A program made the position numbers and the translations under genes. Source: Bdellovibrio bacteriovorus (GTDB taxonomy: Bacteria; Bdellovibrionota; Bdellovibrionia; Bdellovibrionales; Bdellovibrionaceae). From it: a stretch of DNA of 64,000 nucleotides. The DNA lies in contig NZ_LUKE01000002.1 of assembly GCF_001592735.1 (NCBI RefSeq), forward strand, positions 325,075 through 389,074, read 5' to 3'. Under the pieces are notes generated by a model. It was given only the letters and a program-made list of their open reading frames with translations, searched no databases and was not told the origin of the DNA. Below, piece by piece: positions 59,528 through 64,000 of the stretch. How positions within the stretch are numbered: the first letter of the stretch is position 1; each line of letters starts with the position of its first letter.

Positions 59528-61936
59528 TTATCCCTGAGGCTGAGCACGGGCGACATCACCCAGGCCCCCACCAGCACTGCGTGGATAATCGATACGTTGG
59601 TGATAGATACCTAGCAGAATGCGCACAAAGGCTGCTTCCACTTTAGAAATATCTTTTAAGGTCAGATTACACTCATCCAACTGGCCGTCTGAAAATTTAC
59701 GCTGAATGATATTACGCACAATGTTTTGCAAGCGTGTGGGCGTTGGCTCATCCAAAGATCTAGCGGCCGCCTCGATGCTATCTGCCAGCATGCAAAGCGC
59801 GGCTTCGCGGAATTGCGGTTTCGGACCTGGATAACGGAAATCCTGATCACTGATCTCGGGATCTTCATCTTTTTTCATATCCAAAGCTTTATTGTAAAAA
59901 TACGAAATCAAAGTCGTTCCATGATGCTGTAAAACCCCATCAATGATGGGTTTACCTAGCTTATGCGCTATTCCCATTTCCACGCCATCTTTCACGTGGG
60001 CTACAAGCAAGGTCTTACTCATAAACGGAGATATATGATCATGCGGGTTGTGTCCGGGTTTTTGATTTTCGATGAAGTAGTTGGCGTGTTCCATTTTACC
60101 GATGTCGTGGTAATAGCACATCACCTTACCTAATAACGGATTTGCACCAATTTCTTCAGCGGCCGCCTCCACCATCGAGCCCACCATCATCGAGTGATGA
60201 TAAGTCCCGGGGGCTTTGACGATCATCTCTTTTAAAAGCGGATGGTTTAAGTTGCTAAGCTCTAAAAGCTTGACGTCGGTTGTATAATTAAAGATCGACT
60301 CTAAAAGCGGGATGAACATCATGGCGACGAGCGCACTTAAGATCCCTCCAAAGAATCCTGCCGGGATGGAAAGAAGAATTTCCCGTCCACTGCCCTCTTG
60401 ATCAAACTTCGTCATAGTCACGATAAAGGCGATCATCAAAGCATTAATGATGCCTGTGCGCACACCCGCAAAGTACAAGTCGTTTCTGGTTTTACAATTA
60501 TAAACCCCACGAGCGGCGGCGATACCGCCCACTAAAGACACGAACATAAAAGAGTAATTGTAATCCAACATGATACCCAGGCACACCGACAAAAAGGCGG
60601 TGAAAAGCCATACAAGTTCGCCGTAACTGATTAACAAACCCACCAGCATCGGACCGGCCGCCACTGGTGCGGCAAAAAGAAAGACCGCCGGCGGAATTAA
60701 ATGCGCCAGTTTAGACGAAAACGCGGCGTCAGCCACGAACAAGAAGATTTTCGCAAAAAACACGACCCCAAAGGCGATCAGCATCATGACTGAAACGTCT
60801 TTGAATTCGATTTTAACTTTATTCACAGTGAAGCGTTTTAGGTACGAGAAGAACACCAAGATTGCTACGGACAGCATCAAAGCCATCGAAAGAGCCATGA
60901 TGTCTTTGCGCTTATCCGCCCGGATGTTTTCAATTTGCTTAATCACCGCCATTTGGAAGGGCTGAACCACGGCACCTTGGTTGATGATATTTTGACCTTT
61001 TTTGATGGTCATTGTGACCGGTATCACACCCTCGCGTGCAGATTGACGACGAGACGCCGTTTCTTGTTTATTCAGTGTTAAGTTTGGCACAACAAGCGAG
61101 CGAGCAAAGTACAATAGGTTCGCCTGATCACTTTCAGAAAAACGGTTGAGGTCTTTTTTTGAAAAGAACTCGAAGTTATCGGGGGTCTGTAAATCCACAA
61201 TCTCTTCACGGGCGATGTTGAGTTCTTTACCTAGATTGTTTTTATGAACAATACGCGCCATCACGGTGGGCTGATGAGGAGGAATAAAGCGATCTGGAGC
61301 TTCGGCGATTTTTTTATCATACCAAGCTTCAAGATTGCGAATCACCACCGCCTCAATACGCGGATTAAATTTCATATCAATCAGCCACTCAAACATGAAG
61401 TCAGAAACGTTCACACCCAGCTCAGCTTCAAATTGTTTTTTGTATTGAAAAAAGTCTTTCACCTGCGCGCGATAAGCCGCCGCATTATTCGCCCATTTTA
61501 CATCGCGATGATACGCGCGCATAGTGCGGAAAGAATGAATCAAACTGACGGAAACGCGTTCAAAAACACTGGTGTCCCAGTCATAAAAAACCGGAACGGA
61601 GTATTCAGCTTTCAAGCGCTTTTCTTCGGTGGTCACTTCGTCGGTCATTTCAAAACCAAATGGAGAGTTCACCCCGACTTTGGCGACATCACCGACGGCG
61701 AAATTGTACGGAATATCAAGCTGGTAAAAAATAGTGTACGAAAGCAGAACGCAATAAAGAAAAATTAAGGCGGCGCGACGGATATAAAACTTTTCTTCCA
61801 TCAACTGAATCAGTCGACCAAAGAAAGTTTTTTCTAAGCCAATAGAGTCCACCCAGTCTAAAAATTTTAGACTTGGATCTTCATAGTTGACCCGCGTGTT
61901 GGGGTTGTGTTTTTTGGCCTGTTTTCCTCTCGGCAT
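59528..61936 (-). CDS. 7TMR-HD phosphodiesterase PgpH (c-di-AMP type)
   Basis: The 802-residue protein has an N-terminal membrane anchor, a 7TMR-HDED extracellular domain (about 70-320), seven membrane segments (about 330-530), and a cytoplasmic HD domain. The HD motif is MVKAPGTYHHSMMVGSMVEA (H) with VMCYYHDIGKMEHANYFIEN (HD), then HGTTLISYFYNKALD. In Listeria this family cleaves c-di-AMP. The chosen ATG is 61936; an AAGGAG lies 16 bases before it, separated by AGGTT-AA-AACCT that can fold and shorten the distance. A GTG at 61981 is an alternative. Confidence 0.88.
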   Translation of the reverse strand: MPRGKQAKKHNPNTRVNYEDPSLKFLDWVDSIGLEKTFFGRLIQLMEEKFYIRRAALIFLYCVLLSYTIFYQLDIPYNFAVGDVAKVGVNSPFGFEMTDEVTTEEKRLKAEYSVPVFYDWDTSVFERVSVSLIHSFRTMRAYHRDVKWANNAAAYRAQVKDFFQYKKQFEAELGVNVSDFMFEWLIDMKFNPRIEAVVIRNLEAWYDKKIAEAPDRFIPPHQPTVMARIVHKNNLGKELNIAREEIVDLQTPDNFEFFSKKDLNRFSESDQANLLYFARSLVVPNLTLNKQETASRRQSAREGVIPVTMTIKKGQNIINQGAVVQPFQMAVIKQIENIRADKRKDIMALSMALMLSVAILVFFSYLKRFTVNKVKIEFKDVSVMMLIAFGVVFFAKIFLFVADAAFSSKLAHLIPPAVFLFAAPVAAGPMLVGLLISYGELVWLFTAFLSVCLGIMLDYNYSFMFVSLVGGIAAARGVYNCKTRNDLYFAGVRTGIINALMIAFIVTMTKFDQEGSGREILLSIPAGFFGGILSALVAMMFIPLLESIFNYTTDVKLLELSNLNHPLLKEMIVKAPGTYHHSMMVGSMVEAAAEEIGANPLLGKVMCYYHDIGKMEHANYFIENQKPGHNPHDHISPFMSKTLLVAHVKDGVEMGIAHKLGKPIIDGVLQHHGTTLISYFYNKALDMKKDEDPEISDQDFRYPGPKPQFREAALCMLADSIEAAARSLDEPTPTRLQNIVRNIIQRKFSDGQLDECNLTLKDISKVEAAFVRILLGIYHQRIDYPRSAGGGLGDVARAQPQG

Positions 61937-62032
61937 ACTAGGTTTTAACCTACTCCTTTTTGCTATAATTGTCGAAATCACTCTGCTAATGTGATATCAA
62001 ATAGGAAGTTCCCTCTTAAAGTCGAGGCCCTC

Positions 62033-62878
62033 ATGTCACAAGATTCAGCTCAAACTCCCACCAACTTACGACAGATTGAGTCCTTAGTCGAGATTGTTGC
62101 TCGACTGCGTGGGCCGGACGGCTGTCCTTGGGATAAAGAGCAAACACATGAGTCATTGACTCAATACGCAATCGAGGAAACTCATGAGCTGGTGGAAGCC
62201 TTGGAAGCCCCCCCACATCCGAAAAAAGATCACAAAATCAAAGATGAACTGGGCGATGTGCTCTTCCAAGTGATTTTACATGCGCAATTAGCCTCAGAAC
62301 GAGGTGCGTTTGATATCAATGACGTGATCGCGAACGTATCAGAAAAATTGATTCGTCGTCATCCTCATGTGTTTGGCGATGCAAAAGTCGCCGATTCTGC
62401 CGAAGTCATTAGCAAATGGGATGAGATCAAGAAAAAGGAAAAGGAACTTGCCAAAGAGGACGGCATTTCTCCGTATGCTTTAAATGTTCCCCCACTTCCC
62501 GCCTTGCAACGCGCTTATAAAATTGGCAAACGCACGGAAAAGTTAAAGTTCGATTGGGACAGTGCTGCGGATGCGATGGTCAAAGTCGAAGAAGAATTGG
62601 ATGAATTGCGTGAGGCTTTGGATAACGATGTCATGAGTGAGATCGAGTATGAGCTGGGCGATGTGTTCTTTTCTTTATCGCAGCTAGCTCGTCATTTGAA
62701 ATTGGATCCAGAACAAGTTTTACGCAAAGGCAATCGCCGCTTTGAAACCCGTTTTAACAAAATGATCGAGATGGCTCACGCTGAAGGTGTTGACTGGAGC
62801 GCTTTAGATCTTGAGGGCAAGGATGTGTATTGGCGCCAGGCCAAGGAATACTTTAAAGCGAATCCGATTAAATTTTAA
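62033..62878 (+). CDS. mazG: Nucleoside triphosphate pyrophosphohydrolase MazG
   Basis: Hydrolyses NTPs and dNTPs; it removes aberrant nucleotides and affects ppGpp levels. The ATG at 62033 has GAGG upstream and gives 281 residues with two MazG domains. The first has RLRGPDGCPWDKEQTHESLT and ETHELVEALEAPPHPKKDHK (ExxE), DELGDVLFQVILHAQLASER. The second has VKVEEELDELREALDNDVMS and EIEYELGDVFFSLSQLARHL. It is divergent from pgpH. Confidence 0.95.
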   Translation: MSQDSAQTPTNLRQIESLVEIVARLRGPDGCPWDKEQTHESLTQYAIEETHELVEALEAPPHPKKDHKIKDELGDVLFQVILHAQLASERGAFDINDVIANVSEKLIRRHPHVFGDAKVADSAEVISKWDEIKKKEKELAKEDGISPYALNVPPLPALQRAYKIGKRTEKLKFDWDSAADAMVKVEEELDELREALDNDVMSEIEYELGDVFFSLSQLARHLKLDPEQVLRKGNRRFETRFNKMIEMAHAEGVDWSALDLEGKDVYWRQAKEYFKANPIKF

Positions 62879-63007
62879 GCGACGGAGAGTCGCCTGCCTT
62901 CTAAATTGTTCCAAAAGTTATCATGCTGGTAGCTCCGCGACGAGGAGACAGCGTGTTAAGTTTCCCAGTTTTTATAGACCTCTCTATTCAAAAAATATTT
63001 CTTTGCG

Positions 63008-63699
<692 letters not shown>

Positions 63700-63980
63700 G
63701 GCAACCTCTGTAATTTTTCGAAGTTATACCACGGGTTTTCCACTCTGATTTTTGGGTTTTTCGGAGCTGCATTTTCATCAGGAAATCACCATAAGAACCG
63801 CTCTGTGACGATCTATTAGGGTCATAGCTAATTCCTAAAAGTAAAGTCGAGGCCGGTGCTGAAGTTTATTTTTAATCGATGCCGTAAGGCGAATAGAATA
63901 TTGAAAAACACCCGCAAGAGATTTTTTAAATATCTTTCAAATTTAATGATCTTCAACGCAACGTCTCCTCGCAGAGAAGA
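63700..63980. other. Intergenic region without recognised gene
   Basis: Upstream of the DUF222-type gene. An open frame from a GTG at 63856 continues to the window edge (LKFIFNRCRKANRILKNTRK), but it has no ribosome site or family match and I do not call it. No promoter could be fixed. Confidence 0.4.
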
Positions 63981-64000
63981 TCTATCTATCTATCTATCTA
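63981..64000. repeat. Tetranucleotide repeat (TCTA), five copies running off the right edge
   Basis: TCTA repeated to the last base of the window. The true length is unknown. Confidence 0.9.

Overview
The window looks like chromosomal core DNA of a Bdellovibrio-type predatory bacterium (Bdellovibrionota). I infer this from several things together: two TIGR02147-family proteins (a family prominent in Bdellovibrio and Fibrobacter), a pilB-pilT-pilC-pilS-pilR cluster, a lipid A operon with a GnnA-like oxidoreductase between lpxA and lpxB, many sigma-54 activators, and many small exported proteins of no known family. The species cannot be fixed from the sequence alone.

Layout. 0-2.6 kb: rimP-nusA-infB translation/transcription operon on the minus strand; infB runs off the left edge. 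2.8-5.3 kb: RimI-like acetyltransferase, a SurA-N-like exported protein and an outer-membrane-type beta-barrel protein. 5.7 kb: tRNA-Leu(CAA). 5.9-24.3 kb: an accessory, stress-flavoured stretch with a PQQ-type sugar dehydrogenase, epimerase, CBS protein, two small HTH proteins, EcsC-like protein, beta carbonic anhydrase, two proteins of the bacterial eRF1/Pelota-like superfamily, exported Ppx/GppA-like protein, KefB/KefG potassium efflux pair, YqjD/YqjE-like membrane pair, orphan sigma-54 activator coupled to an Hsp31-like DJ-1 protein, L,D-transpeptidase, pseudouridine synthase, M1 peptidase and bacterioferritin. 24.7-33.5 kb: pilR, pilS, pilC, a degenerate pilT, pilB, an AroE-like protein and ribF. 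33.6-36.9 kb: CHASE2 histidine kinase and its NtrC-type regulator. 36.9-43.7 kb: two GT9 glycosyltransferases, a tandem cNMP-binding protein, small exported proteins and a dihaem cytochrome. 43.7-53.5 kb: a frame-broken EamA transporter, then bamA-skp and lpxA-gnnA-lpxB-lpxK-lpxL with a DUF3108 lipoprotein. 53.7-62.9 kb: TIGR02147 regulator, an exported repeat protein, prfB (with programmed frameshift)-lolC-lolD, pgpH-ybeY and mazG. 62.9-64 kb: a tetranucleotide repeat that terminates a shortened DUF222/HNH-like gene, and a second tetranucleotide repeat at the right edge.

The envelope is the dominant theme. BamA and Skp handle outer-membrane proteins, LolCD lipoproteins, the lpx genes lipid A, and the GT9 enzymes probably the LPS core. 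The least ordinary signal I found is a scattered set of five close matches to the sigma-54 -24/-12 element (TGGCAC-N5-TTGC), each in front of a small exported, low-complexity or membrane gene. Four NtrC-type AAA+ activators or related signalling proteins lie in the same window. The 8.6-18.4 kb block can be read as a non-growth (attack-phase or stationary) module, because it combines eRF1-like proteins with a YqjD-type ribosome/membrane anchor; this is inference.
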